Assembly: GCA_963573315.1 (NCBI GenBank)
Contig: OY752149.1
Span: forward strand, 1,178,001 to 1,242,000
Length of the DNA stretch: 64,000 nucleotides
Direction of reading: 5' to 3'
Source: Entomortierella parvispora
Lineage: Eukaryota > Mortierellomycota > Mortierellomycetes > Mortierellales > Mortierellaceae
Positions 1 to 10,975 of the stretch are shown piece after piece. The position numbers and the translations under genes were made by a program. The notes below the pieces were generated by a model. It made no database searches, was not told the DNA's origin, and saw only the letters and a list, made by a program, of their open reading frames with translations. Numbering within the stretch: position 1 is the first letter of the stretch; every line of letters begins with the position of its first letter.

Positions 1-466
1 TCTGACGACAAAACGATCGAGAATTGGGTCAGCTATGTATGCGCGGGTCTAGCGCGTACCTTTCTGTCCGTCGTTGTTTGCTCGGTAGTGATGGCCCCTC
101 GGGTGCAGCGAAAGTAGCAAGGACGGCCCGTCCGTTAAGGACCAAGCATGCCATCCTGATATGGTTAAGATTTTCAGAAACTTGTTGTTGGATGGTTTCT
201 TTTCTCGGATTTCAATGGTAACCCCGAACCAACGAAGAAAAAAAATTGCAAGGGCGAAGGACTAACGATCCCCACTCAGGTGACGTTGCGATGAATGTTT
301 GCGAATGTTTTTATTTTGACAATTTGACGTTGGTCCGTGCCATTTGACTGAAATTCTCCGCTTTTGGGGAATCGGGTTGGTTGGTGGCAACGGTCGTTTG
401 TGGGCTGTGGTGGTTTCGGGATGTGTGGTACACTACAAGAGTATTCTGAACGTAGCCGACTTTTTT
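1..466. other. Intergenic, no gene recognised
   Basis: No coding region can be supported here. The only open frames are short, lack homology that I recognise and show no splice-linked continuation. The right end is the 3' flank of the minus-strand copper chaperone gene. Confidence 0.5.
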
Positions 467-952
467 TTAGTCCGTGGCCACCTTGGCAGTCTTTCCAGTC
501 TTCTGGATCGCCGCAAGAATCTCGTCCTGTGAGAGAAAAAAGGAGTCAAAAGGTTGTTTATGGAGACAGGTTGGAATCCACTCGTACTCAAATAAGCAAA
601 GACTTCATTCGAACAGTCCTGAACATACCACATTCAAGGTCGAGGACTCAACAACGACACGTTGCTTTTCAAGAGAAACATCAAACTTGTCGACTCCTAG
701 GGTTTATCGTGGAGATGAATATTGTTAAGAAAAACCGTTGGATTCACCCAGCACAGTACAAGAGTTTGTGGTGTTCAACTTACCTTGCAGCTTGTTGAGG
801 GCTTTGGTGACGGCGCCAGAGCAGCCGCTGCAGGACATGGCGACATCATACTTGAATTCCTACGGGCGCGGGAAGAGCAGAAGCGTGTCAATGGCATAGA
901 GTCAGACAGGCGGGCATCGGTGTCCAGATTGGTAATTTGTTCTTACAGTCAT
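467..952 (-). CDS. ATX1: Copper metallochaperone ATX1/ATOX1
   Basis: Small cytosolic Cu(I) chaperone that hands copper to the secretory-pathway P-type ATPase Ccc2/ATP7. Assembled from four exons: 952-947 (only Met-Thr), 859-784, 696-629 and 526-467. Together they encode 69 residues, close to the family length of about 70. The copper site is the M-x-C-x-x-C motif, seen as MSCSGCSGAV on the first beta-alpha turn. It is followed by the usual ferredoxin-like fold pattern FDVSLEKQRVVV, and the C-terminal helix ends in KKTGK-like IQKTGKTAKV, whose lysines in yeast Atx1 dock on Ccc2. The first coding exon is just six bases, so start assignment relies on the GT donor right after it and the in-phase continuation. 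The gene is divergent from the nucleoside hydrolase at 1510. Confidence 0.9.
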
Positions 953-1509
953 TGTGAGGGGTGTGGGTGGGGTCGTTGAAAGTGATTAGGGGGTGAGTAA
1001 GGGTGTTGGTGGATGTTTGAAGAGGAGAAGGCGGTGATTGTGAAAGGATGGTGAAAAAGGGAGAGATCCTTTTATACGTAAAAAAAAAGGTTGCTGTGTG
1101 AGGTAAATAAAAAACGGATTTGTCAGAGCACGAGGACTTTTAAGAATGGGAGTCGTGCTCGGATCGAGAGTGCCAATAGTTTGCAATCGCGTGCTCGGCT
1201 GCAGGCAGTGTCGCTAGCATAGGCAGCATCCTCTACGACACCAATAGAAGAAAAAAAGACAGAAAGTCCTATCCTGACCTGGAGACCGATGGACTTCCCC
1301 GCATTTCGCCTGGGTCTCTGGGTCTCACGGGTCTTTTTGGTGCGACCCCACCTCCATTCAAGCAGAGCGATACACTCTTCTCGGTACATTCACCCACTGT
1401 GTGCCCACAAAGCCCTTTCTGCGTTTCTTTTCTCTTCTTTCTTTCTCACGACCCTCCCTCTCTTCACTTCCTGCCCATCCATCGAATACATCGTCCCCAT
1501 TCACCAGCC
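953..1509. promoter_or_regulatory. Shared divergent promoter region ATX1 / nucleoside hydrolase
   Basis: A 557-base gap between two divergent start codons. The side nearest the hydrolase ATG is strongly pyrimidine-rich (about 1418-1500, runs of TTTCTC and CCCTCC), a pattern shared with other genes in the window. No TATA box was identified. Confidence 0.4.
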
Positions 1510-3094
1510 ATGACTGTCACCACCACCGCTAGTCCTTGCATTATTGACTGCGATCCCGGCATTGACGACACCCTGGCCATTCTCCATGCCATGGGATCTA
1601 GCAAAATCGACCTGAAAGCAATCACTTTGACCTACGGCAACACCAACATTAACAATGTCACCAAGAACCTCTTCACCATTCTTCATGTCCTCGGCAAGGA
1701 GGTTAGTGCCGAGCGTCTTGAAACCTACCAAGGTCCAGATATCGAGAGACTTCGTCGTATCCAAACCCTTAGACCCGTAGTCGCTGTTGGTATGTGGACA
1801 TTCTTTGTGGAATGGATTGTTTTGTACCTGCACCCCTGCATACCTGCAACTGACTTTACTACTCTTTGTTTCAAAATATTCTAGGCGCCAAGGAGCCTCT
1901 TGCTCATAAGACAGCGTACGGAGAGGACTTTCATGGACCCGATGGTTTGGGTCGACTTCATTTGGACGATCCCGATCTGGCTCCCACTGACTGGACCGAG
2001 ATCTTGGGCTTGTTGGATCCAACGAGAATGGGCAAGGAGTTGGATAAAGCTGCTGGAAACTTGAGATCAGAAAAGCTGTATACTCTTTCCAAGAGGGTGG
2101 CACACGAGGAGATTCTTCACCAACTCGAAATCGCTGAACCCAACACCTTGACTTTGATCGCCATTGGTCCACTTACGAATCTGGCTCTTGCCTACCGCCA
2201 AGACCCGATCACGTTTGCAAAATGCAAGCGAGTCATTTGCATGGGAGGAAGCATCGATACACCAGGGTAAGGATGGCTTTTGCAGTCGAATGCTTCGGTC
2301 AAGTTTCATAAAAAGCAATGGCGCTAACGACAAGTTGGCCTGCTTCGCTTTTTTTAGCAATGTCACCCCTGTGGCCGAGTTCAACTTTCACGCGTGCCCA
2401 ACCTCTGTGCACGAGATTCTCCAGGCCACCGTCAACCCGGACCCTGCGAAAGCAATCAAGTTTTACATGCTGCCCACAGATGGTAGGTGGTCTGAAAGAG
2501 GGGTGCTTTGTGCTCTCCTTGACAAAAATGTTCCTAACTTGTAGCTTCTCCTCTGTCATAGTCACCCACACGGTATCCCTTCCGTCGAGTATTGTCAGGG
2601 ATTATATCACACCTTTGCAGACTCCTCTTTCAAAGTTCACAACAAAACTCCTGGGATTCTTGTTTGATTTGTTGCACGAGAAACTGAACTACACGGCCAT
2701 GAACCTTCACGATCCACTTTGCATTGGATTCTTTATGGATCTTGAGCATGAGGCGAACATTAGTGAAGTTGGTTGGCAGGTGCAGGAGCGAGATATCCGT
2801 ATCGAAGTCGAGGGTACGTTGACTAGAGGCATGTTGGTGACTGACCGTAGAAAGAAGAGCACAAAGGCAGCTCCCGGATTTTCCTCTGTTACTCATGTCG
2901 TGACCAAGGTAAGAAAGAAACGGCGACCGCTGTGTTTTCGGTGTTGCAAAGTACAATGGGTGCAGTGGCCAGGCCTAACCGCAGTTCATTCTTCCCGACG
3001 ACTACAACTATGATCATAGGCCGATAGCGAGAGATACATGGCCAGCATGCTCAGAGATGTCTGGGGAGTGCAAAACTATGGACTCGAGCAATAG
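1510..3094 (+). CDS. Inosine/uridine-preferring nucleoside hydrolase (IUNH family)
   Basis: Hydrolyses the N-glycosidic bond of purine or pyrimidine nucleosides for base salvage; the family is homologous to yeast Urh1. Five exons (1510-1789, 1885-2266, 2358-2482, 2562-2908, 3020-3094) give 402 residues. The N-terminal calcium/active-site signature IDCDPGIDDTLAI is present near residue 13, and a second conserved block GNVTPVAEFNF follows at the exon 2/3 junction. The IGPLTNLALAY block and the late HDPLCIG block, corresponding to the family's catalytic His region, are also present. All joins keep phase. At about 400 residues it is longer than bacterial members (about 310), with an insert around residues 80-150 (GEDFHGPDGLGRLHLDD onward). 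Substrate preference cannot be read from the sequence. A poly(A) signal lies at 3118. Confidence 0.9.
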
Positions 3095-3117
3095 AAGTAT
3101 AGAAAAGTAGCTGCAGT

Positions 3118-3123
3118 AATAAA
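3118..3123 (+). terminator. AATAAA polyadenylation signal, nucleoside hydrolase
   Basis: Canonical AATAAA 24 bases after the stop codon of the nucleoside hydrolase gene. Confidence 0.5.
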
Positions 3124-3472
3124 ACGCGACCTGTCCTCTCTAAATGATTCTACCGAGTCGACCGTGAGGACTACGGTACAGTACTGCGGTCATGCAAAGC
3201 GTGCGTCCATGGGGAGCGAGGCGCAGAGCAGACAGACAGAGTCCAGGCATGGGAAAGTTGAGAAATGTGAAAGTCACGTGCCCCGATCTCGGACTTTGCA
3301 CTTTGCGACTGCGTCTGCAAACAACAAAAAAAAATATTTTTTTTTGCCCACAGAAAGAGAGCACCAGAACCAGCGGAGGGAGCCTAAAAGGAGGACGCAG
3401 CCCTTGCAGCACGGCTCCATCACCTCTTCTTTCATCCTCCCCTTCCTTCCTCATCCCCGAAGACTCGCAATC
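3124..3472 (+). promoter_or_regulatory. RLI1 promoter with CACGTG box
   Basis: Gap between the hydrolase and RLI1. It holds a GTCACGTGCC E-box-type site (CACGTG at 3275-3280) about 195 bases before the ATG, an A9/T9-rich patch near 3325-3345, and a CT-rich leader just before the ATG at 3473. Confidence 0.4.
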
Positions 3473-5810
3473 ATGTCGGACCAACTCACCCGTATTGCTA
3501 TCATCTCTTCGGACAAGTGCAAGCCGAAGAAGTGTCGCCAGGAGTGCAAGAAGTCTTGTCCCGTCGTCAAGATGGGTACGTTCCCCTCTCCTCTCTTCCA
3601 GATTCAGGATCAGACTTCCAATCCCTTGTCACCCTTTTCCCTTCGCCATGCATGCACCGACATCCTGTTCATCCGAGACTTGTCCACACCGCCCCATCAC
3701 CTAATCGCCCTTTCTTCTTATTGCAACGCGCTCACCTTTCCTTCAATGTTGTCCCCTGCTCTCTACAGGCAAGATGTGTATTGAGGTGTCGCCCAACTCC
3801 AAGATCGCCTTCATCTCGGAGGATCTCTGCATTGGTTGCGGTATTTGCGTGAAGCGTTGCCCCTTTGGCGCTATCCACATTATCAACTTGCCCACCAACT
3901 TGGAGAAGGAGGTCACTCACCGTTACTCTGCCAACTCGTTCAAGCTGCATCGTCTCCCCGTCCCCAGACCTGGTCAGGTTTTGGGTTTGGTCGGTACCAA
4001 CGGTATCGGAAAGTCCACCGCGCTTAAGATCTTGGCAGGAAAGCTCAAGCCCAACTTGGGACGATATGACGACCCCCCAGATTGGCAGGATATTCTGAAG
4101 CACTTCCGTGGATCAGAGCTTCAGAACTACTTCACAAAGATTCTTGAGGATCACTTGAAGGCCATTATCAAGCCTCAGTATGTCGATCATTTGCCCAAGG
4201 CCGTTTCAGGAAAGGTTGGCGATCTCTTGGAGGCCAAGCAGGAACTCGACAACCGTCAGTTGATGATTGACCACCTCGGTATGTGCAACCATATTACACT
4301 CTTGCTGCAGCCGCCTTTGTAGCGCGCAGACAAATTGGCATACAAATGCCTCAGTATACCTTTCTGCATTTTGTCTAACTCCTTTTTTTACACTCTAGAC
4401 TTGAAGGAGATTTTGCAGCGTGAGGTTGGACAGTTGTCCGGGGGAGAGTTGCAGCGTTTCGCTATTTCGATTGTGTGCATCCAGAAGGCTGATATGTATG
4501 TACCTTGGACTGGATCAAAACGAATCCACGGACGACTGCGTCACATGGAGAAAGAAGAAAAGTCGCCAACTCTGCTGACATCTGTATCTAATTTTCAACT
4601 GTTCCTAGTTACATGTTCGATGAGCCCTCATCGTATCTCGATGTCAAGCAGCGTTTGAACGCTGCCAAGACCATCCGTTCTTTGCTCAACCCTACTTGCT
4701 TCGTCATTGTCGTGGAGCACGATTTGTCAGTCTTGGACTACCTGTCAGATTTCATTTGCGTCCTTTACGGTGTCCCCTCCGTCTATGGTGTTGTCACTCT
4801 TCCTTTCTCTGTTCGTGAAGGTATCAACATTTTCTTGGATGGTAAGGTTCCCACTGAGAACTTGCGTTTCCGTGATGAATCCTTGACTTTCCGTATTGCC
4901 GAGACTGCCGATGAGCTTCAGGATATGCAGAACAACCGTCGCTACAAGTACCCCGAGATGAGCAAGACCATGGGCGACTTCAAGTTGAACGTCAAGCCCG
5001 GTCAGTTCACCGACTCTGAGATCATTGTGATGTTGGGAGAGAACGGTACTGGAAAGACCACTTTCATTCGTCTTTTGGCCGGTATTATTAAGCCCGACGG
5101 TGACAAACACGTTCCCGAGCTCAGCGTCTCCTACAAGCCCCAGAAGATTGCCCCCAAGTTCCAGGTACAGTTTTTTTTTAGGGATAGACACAATGGACAT
5201 CTAATGCTTGGAATTGCCGTACCAACTCTTTTTTTTTTTTTTTTTTTTTTTGTTGTTTATTTGGGTCAAATAGGGAACTGTCCGCATGTTGTTCTTGAAG
5301 AAGATCAAGGCTGCTTTCATGCACCCTCAGTTCAATACCGATGTTCTCAAGCCTATGCAGACTGAGGCCATTATTGATCAGGAGGTCGGCAACTTGTCTG
5401 GAGGAGAATTGCAGCGTGTTGCTATCTGCTTGGCCCTCGGAGCTCCTGCCGATATTTACTTGATTGATGAGCCCTCTGCCTACTTGGATTCCGAGCAGCG
5501 TATTATTGCGGCAAAGGTCATCAAGCGCTTCATCCTTCACGCCAAGAAGACTGCCTTCATCGTCGAGCACGATTTCATTATGGCGACATACTTGGCCGAT
5601 CGTGTAGTAGTGTATGACGGTCAGCCTTCCGTGGAGGCTACTGCTGGTTCTCCCCAGAGCTTGTTGACTGGTATGAACAAGTTCTTGTCCTCGCTCGAGA
5701 TTACATTCCGCAGAGACCCCACCAACTACCGCCCCAGAATCAACAAGGCGGACTCTGTCAAGGATAAGGAGCAGAAGGCCAGCGGCAACTACTTCTTCTT
5801 GGAAGATTAG
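3473..5810 (+). CDS. RLI1: Ribosome-recycling ATPase RLI1/ABCE1
   Basis: Essential Fe-S ABC ATPase that splits 80S ribosomes after termination (with eRF1) and acts in initiation. Five exons (3473-3575, 3769-4278, 4399-4495, 4609-5164, 5274-5810) encode 600 residues; human ABCE1 has 599. The N-terminal domain carries two 4Fe-4S clusters: Cys in [15 protein letters not shown] and [16 protein letters not shown]. Nucleotide domain 1 has Walker [10 protein letters not shown], signature [11 protein letters not shown] and Walker [11 protein letters not shown]. Domain 2 has [20 protein letters not shown] and [10 protein letters not shown]. All residues needed for twin-site ATP hydrolysis are therefore present. 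Intron 4 holds an uninterrupted T23 run (5229-5251) upstream of its acceptor. A CACGTG site lies in the promoter. Confidence 0.98.
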
Positions 5811-6223
5811 ATCATGGATGGTAATGGAACGGCTGCCTAATTTTTTTGTGGGTTGGAAAATGAACACACTTTTGGCTCTATGACCCTTGGATGTTCTGAC
5901 CAACACAGCAGCAAAGCCCAAGTCCAAGACATAGAGATTGGAAGATTGAGGGAAGGACGAGGAACATAGTTAGTATTATCTGAAAATATCATAAACAAGC
6001 ATCATTTGTTGTTAACAACAGCCACAACATCTCGCCTCATGAAAGGTCTGATAGTCATTGTTGAAAGTCGCTGTAAAACGTTATCTGACTGCAGTCACGT
6101 GATTATACATCACGTTACTTTACTTTACTTTCTTCTCCGAAGATTTCGGAGAAGATGAAAGCGTGAAAAATATCAAAGATTTGAAGATTTGCATCATCCA
6201 CTCCTCTCCGTCATCTCCTCGCC
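5811..6223 (+). promoter_or_regulatory. RLI1 3' flank and NDUFA12 promoter
   Basis: Contains a GTCACGTGAT box (CACGTG at 6096-6101) about 125 bases before the NDUFA12 ATG. Next comes a tandem TTTAC pentamer (three copies around 6117-6131), a short inverted CTCCGAAGATTTCGGAG hairpin (6136-6152), and a CT-rich leader. Confidence 0.45.
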
Positions 6224-7313
6224 ATGTCTTCGTTCCCAAGAACAGTCAAGGGCTTTTTCGCCCTCGGACCCTCTCGTTTCTTCCGCCAGCTCAACAATAT
6301 TGGTGACACCAAGGTCGGAACCTTGGTCGGCACCGACAAGTTTGGCAACAAATACTTTGAGAACTTGACCGAGTCCTATGGTAAATTAGCCAGGGCGACA
6401 TCACAACACTCTCTCGCCGTTTCTCTCATCTCCTCCCGTTCAGATTGGATTCAAAAGCGGGAGAAAAACGCATTGGCAAAGAGAATGGAAATCGATTTGG
6501 ACTCAAACAGCTCCCCACTTTCCAGGAATCCCCTTTGACTTCCTCATTTCCCCTCGTTCTACCAAAGAGGATGAAGTCAGCACAGTGGGAAAAGTCGGGA
6601 TGACTGCACGATCAGGCGGACATCAGGAACGTTCAACGCAGACATGTTCAGATCGATCCAAATGAACGCGAGCCCCATTGTCGATGGAGCGAGCAGTGCT
6701 TTATCGACCATTTTATACACAGGCCATGCTCTCTCCACTACACACGTCTTGGAACAACAACAACAAAAAAATGAAGACTGGATCGAGAACAAAGACTTGT
6801 CGCACTAAAACAAACCTTCGTCAACCCTTTCTTCAATTTCAGGTCGTAACCGCTGGATCCAGTTTGCCAAGGAGGATTCCTTCTTCAGCAGAGCCGAGGC
6901 CAATGCCAGTCAGGTCCCTGCCGAGTGGTGAGTGTCCTGGGACCGGGAGGAATTGAACTGTTTTTTTGGTTTGGCAAATCTCCTTTTCTTATAACTGATA
7001 TGTGTTTCTCTATTACTTGAACATATCTCAGGCACGGATGGTTGCATCGCATGTTGGATGCTCCTCCCACCACCGACAAGTCCATGGTCATCCCCAAGTG
7101 GGCTGCCGAGTACACCGAGAACTTGACTGGCTCGCCAAAGGGTAAGGAAACGAGTGCCTTTATTGGGGGAAAAAAAAAGCTATCTGGTCAAAATAGAGCG
7201 TGTAACTGACAGTAGTGTCCTTGTGTACTTTTTACTCTCTAGCCTTCAAGACCTACAATACCACTCGCCCCAAGTTCCAGGCCTGGACCCCCAAGGCTGC
7301 TCCCCGCGCTTAA
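6224..7313 (+). CDS. NDUFA12: NADH:ubiquinone oxidoreductase subunit NDUFA12 (B17.2/DAP13)
   Basis: Accessory subunit of mitochondrial complex I on the matrix side. Four exons (6224-6380, 6843-6927, 7032-7141, 7243-7313) encode 140 residues, the normal size for the family. Diagnostic blocks: VGTDKFGNKYFE, then after the first splice GRNRWIQF, then VPAEWHGWLHRMLDAPP, and a C-terminal YNTTRPKFQAW. Each junction restores a conserved codon (for example GAG TG|G for Glu-Trp before His-Gly-Trp). Intron 1 is long for this genome (462 bases). Presence of a complex I subunit indicates that the organism has a conventional respiratory chain, unlike Saccharomyces. A poly(A) signal lies at 7490. Confidence 0.96.
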
Positions 7314-7689
7314 ACGCGACCTTGGAATGATTATGTCGAAAATATCCCGGGCCGTATACTACCTCCCCCCTCCCCCCTATTTCCTTTCCTTTCATGGCAG
7401 CAGACACGCGCCCCCACTTACCCCCCACTTTCTTCAATTGAAGGTGGGGCCATCACCCCCTAGAATTATAAAAGAAGCTATGGCTTTGCAATAAACTCAT
7501 TCAAACCCCAAAGTATTGATTGTTTTATTGTTTTCGTATGGACAGCGAGGGTGAGGGAAAGCACAGGTTACTTGACACAGGTTGAACATGGGGTTGATGT
7601 AGTGTATGAAATTTCACTTTTATTTATTACTCAATATGCCAAGAGAAATGCGCGAAAATATATGTGGAAGGCGAGCAGGAGGAAGGAAA
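7314..7689. other. Convergent 3' region NDUFA12 / UsgS-like gene
   Basis: 3' untranslated space between two convergent genes. It contains C-rich tracts (about 7361-7376 and 7410-7427), a short inverted GAAGGTGG-type pairing around 7420-7446 and the NDUFA12 AATAAA. No gene is seen. Confidence 0.45.
7490..7495 (+). terminator. AATAAA polyadenylation signal, NDUFA12
   Basis: AATAAA 177 bases after the stop codon, within an A/T-rich patch that fits a 3' end. Confidence 0.5.
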
Positions 7690-9284
7690 CTACTTGTTCT
7701 TATCGGCAGCGACCTTGCTCTTGGGTTTGGGGACAGGGGGTGGTGGAGGATCTGCCAAGGACTGAAGTACAAATGCCGAGGATGCCTAATAAAAGATGAG
7801 AAAGAATATGAATTTTCAGCTCAAAGCAACAAGGAAAATCAAGTTGCATGTTCTCAAGAATAGGGTGGGTTATGTCCTTTTACCTGAGCAAGACCAAAGA
7901 TCGCCACGCCAATGACCGGAATGCTTGTTCCGACATAAAACACAACGCCGAATCCCAAGAGGACACTCTTTCTGTAATTGAACCACTTGCGTTTCTGATA
8001 ATGTGATATGCCGATCCGAATAAAGTATGGGTCCAACAGTTCACGGGTCAAAGTCCTGCAGCCAAAGAAACCCTTGAGTAGGTAGATCGAAACACTTCTA
8101 GGCAACAGGAATGAGGCCACTGCAAAGACCACCGCCAAAGGTTTGGATCCGATGGATTGGATGGTCGACAGGAAGGACGCGATCGGAAACGCGAATCGGC
8201 CAATAACTGGAACCCAGGAAAGAACCAAGAACAACAAACCCCATTTTAGCCGCTTCCACGTCCGGAGCATGTACCGCCACATCTCTTGCCAATGTCGAAC
8301 CCGGTAAGGATACGCCAGAAGAGCCGGCGCAAAAGTTCCACGGTGATCCATGACGTAGAGCGAAGGGGCAGAGGGATCCAGGTTAGAGAGACCTTGAGCC
8401 TTTTCCGTCTTTGCGTGCTCATGTTCCTGAATCAACAAATGGTCTGAATACACCAACGCGTCCACAAAGATGTCATCTAGTGGCTGGGGATACAAGTAGC
8501 GCAAGAACAGCAAACCAAGCAAGGGGATGGAGCTCATCAATTCGTGCGCCTTGTTGGAAAAGATCTCGAGTCCACGCTGCGAGTCTGACGTATCCGTGTC
8601 CGTAGCAAAACTCATCACCCTCAACAGACTGCCGATCGCGGCCACGGGTAGGAAGAACAAGATCTGGGTCACCAGATGGGCAATCAGTGTAAAGAGCAAC
8701 AGTCGGAACAAGGTCTTGTACAGTCGTCCGTTGCGAAAATCTGGGTTCGTCAATGCAATGAAGCATCCCTCCAGGGCCAATCCCACGCCTTTCAGGAACT
8801 CTTTGGGCTGAATCGGGGACCGCAATTGATAGCTCTGTGGGCCCTTCTTTTGTCCAGGCACTTGGGGGGCATTGACGCCCTGGATATTTTGCTTGTGGGG
8901 GTGTGGACTAACACGGAAGGCCCCGATTTGATGGTCAAGAGAATCGTTCCCAGAAGCCTGACCGTTGTGGTCGTGTGAGGAGGACGAAGGAGAGTGAGCC
9001 TCGTGCGCATGCTCATGCTCATGCTCGTCTTCAGGGTCAATGTCCGAGTTGTCATGGGCGTCGGCCGTGGTGACACCGGCGCGGACACGCGATGGTGGAG
9101 GGTATTGAAGTGGATTGTAGTCATCGGGCAGGCCCAGTTGCATCGAGGATGCGCTCGAGCTCGATCGACGCGCACTGGACGAAAGAGGTGAAGTCGGCGC
9201 CAGGGGTGAAGCGGGTGAAACGGGTGATGAAGGACTTGACGACCCGTGTCGCGAGTACGGCGGTGGCCCTTGCGAGGTCTGCAT
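7690..9284 (-). CDS. EI24/UsgS-like multipass membrane protein
   Basis: Two exons (9284-7884 and 7785-7690) encode 498 residues. The first 140 or so are Ser/Pro-rich and disordered, with a His/Glu-rich patch (EDEHEHEHAHEAH). The rest has several hydrophobic segments: around residues 195-220, 260-280, 365-395, 400-425 and 445-475 of the chain. The tail is Pro/Lys-rich (DPPPPPVPKPKSK). The block FLKGVGLALEGCFIALTNPD opening the membrane part resembles fungal 'transmembrane protein UsgS', related to EI24-type membrane proteins. That match is from memory and moderately sure. Biochemical function is unknown. The ATG at 9284 was chosen over an in-frame upstream ATG at 9527 because the upstream stretch reads as promoter. 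Confidence 0.7.
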
Positions 9285-9636
9285 GGTCGCGACGGGAAGG
9301 AGAAAGGGGGGTGAGAAGGAAAGAAGGAAGGAAGAAAGGAAGGAAGAGAACGAAGTGAACGACTTGAGAACAAAGGGTCTTTTAAGGCGTTGCCAAGGAA
9401 TATGTAAATCTTCAGCTGTGCTCAGCCATAAAGTGAACATGGCTCTCAGTTTTTTAACGTCAAAGACCGACCTGATCTGCATCCGCTCGCTCAATGCCAA
9501 ATCTCCAATTCCTGCCGCTTGTTGCATCCGGACCTGAGTAAACCTGTGTTGTATTCCTATGCAGTCGTTTTATTTTGTTTCTTTTGATTATGCAGAATCC
9601 GTGCTGCTCTCTGCCTCGCCCAAAGGGTTCACTCCA
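9285..9636. other. Intergenic between UsgS-like gene and LSM8
   Basis: 5' flank of the membrane-protein gene and 3' flank of LSM8, both on the minus strand. A purine-rich (GGAAGGAA) tract at about 9298-9350 is the pyrimidine-rich leader of the minus-strand gene. No gene is seen. Confidence 0.4.
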
Positions 9637-10219
9637 TTAAAGGAATACCGGATCTAATGGTTCTACCCGTACGTTCTCCCAATCTGCTCCTTCGTCCAGT
9701 TCTTCGTCCAATCCTCCAATAAGGGCTCTATTGAGATTTCACGACAAAGGAGACAAAATGGTCAGCAAGATTTGAGCAAGATGAGGATCATTTGCTGGAC
9801 AAAAAAAACCCCTCTCCTCAAGACACGTACATAGTCTCTCCTCTCACGACATATACGCCAATTGGTACGGACTTCATGCCCTCTGAAGAAGAGAATATCC
9901 TCTCGTGTGTTTGACTAAGGATAACATTTGCTGCTTGGTCATATCCAGTGAGTTGGCCCTATGAGAATAATCGCCATGATGAGTATATCTGTCCTCGGTT
10001 CCAAATGGAACAAAATAACTAAAAGCGGGGGATGACTTACCACCAGGGTCCTTCCATCGGTCAGGTATACGAACACCGGCTCTAGTAGGTGATGAAGAAG
10101 AAGAGGAGGGCGGGTGAGCATCGTTTCCTGTGCAGTAATTCCCCGAGGATTGATATTCTGGAGCGCGTTGACAAAAAGGAGCACATACTGTCGACAAGTT
10201 CCTTCAATAAATCAGACAT
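9637..10219 (-). CDS. LSM8: U6 snRNA-associated Sm-like protein LSM8
   Basis: Nuclear LSM2-8 ring subunit that binds the U6 snRNA 3' oligo(U) for splicing. Four exons (10219-10189, 10081-10041, 9958-9831, 9727-9637) give exactly 96 residues, the length of human LSM8. The Sm1 motif reads VFVYLTDGRTLVGQLTGYDQAANVIL across three exons. Sm2 is GVYVVRGE, followed by the LSM8-type C-terminus ALIGGLDEELD and VRVEPLDPV. The ending distinguishes it from LSM1. First exon encodes only ten full codons. The gene is divergent from the NC2-alpha gene. Confidence 0.96.
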
Positions 10220-10975
10220 TGTGCGTTGTGATGTGAATGTGAGTGAGAGTGGAGGCGTATATGTAGGAACCCTGAATGAGCAGTTCTTTTGAGATGCGGG
10301 CGTGCACTGATGCCAACAGAGTGATGATGGTTCCTTGTAGAGACTGTTCAGAAAGCGCGCGTTGCTGTTCAGGTGGAGAATGGAACTCAAGTGTGGTGTA
10401 GCGTCGAATAATGTCCTGCAGGCGAGCGAAGGTGATTCCTGGAACAGAGGTCGAGTCCTTGCGTGCGATGGATGCGTTCTGTTGTGTGAGAGGCGAGAGA
10501 GAGGAGAGAAGGGAGAGAGGGGAGAGACGAGAGGGAGGGAGAGACGCGAGCAAGGCAGCAGTCAGTTGCATGCATGCATGGGACCCCCCTCCCCTTCTGG
10601 CGCCCTGTGAAATCACGCTGTAAACAAATTCAAGCCACCGTTTCGCTCGCTCGCTCTTTGCTCGCAAATGACAGACACACAGAACAGGACTGCAAAGGTC
10701 CGTCCTTGCACTCTCAAAAAGGGTTCTCGCTTCACACCCATGCCGCTGCTCCGCCTTTTTTGCATTCTCTTTCTTTCCCTCTTCTTCTCATTCCAGTCTC
10801 CCTCTCACTCTCACTCTCCACCCTCCTCCTCCCCCCCTTCCTTCCCTATCCCCGCTCTCACTGTCCTTCCGTCCAACAAACCCTGTCCCCCTCATTCACT
10901 CATTCATTCATCCTTATCCTCTGCGCCTACCTCCTCAGACACCGAAAACCACCGAAAACAACAATATAGAACATA
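10220..10975. promoter_or_regulatory. Divergent promoter region LSM8 / NC2-alpha
   Basis: A 756-base gap. It contains purine-rich GAGAG/GGGAGA tracts (10480-10560), a TGCATGCATGCATG palindromic repeat near 10567-10580 and a long pyrimidine tract (10770-10930) including ATTC repeats just before the NC2-alpha ATG. No coding signal is seen. Confidence 0.4.

Noticed and set aside
1501-2172. 223-codon minus-strand frame opposite the nucleoside hydrolase
   Set aside because: It crosses the hydrolase intron and both exons with no conserved motif; a mirror frame.
5178-5927. 249-codon minus-strand frame opposite RLI1
   Set aside because: Antisense shadow of RLI1 exon 5 running through the intron T-run (Lys stretch); no promoter or family match.
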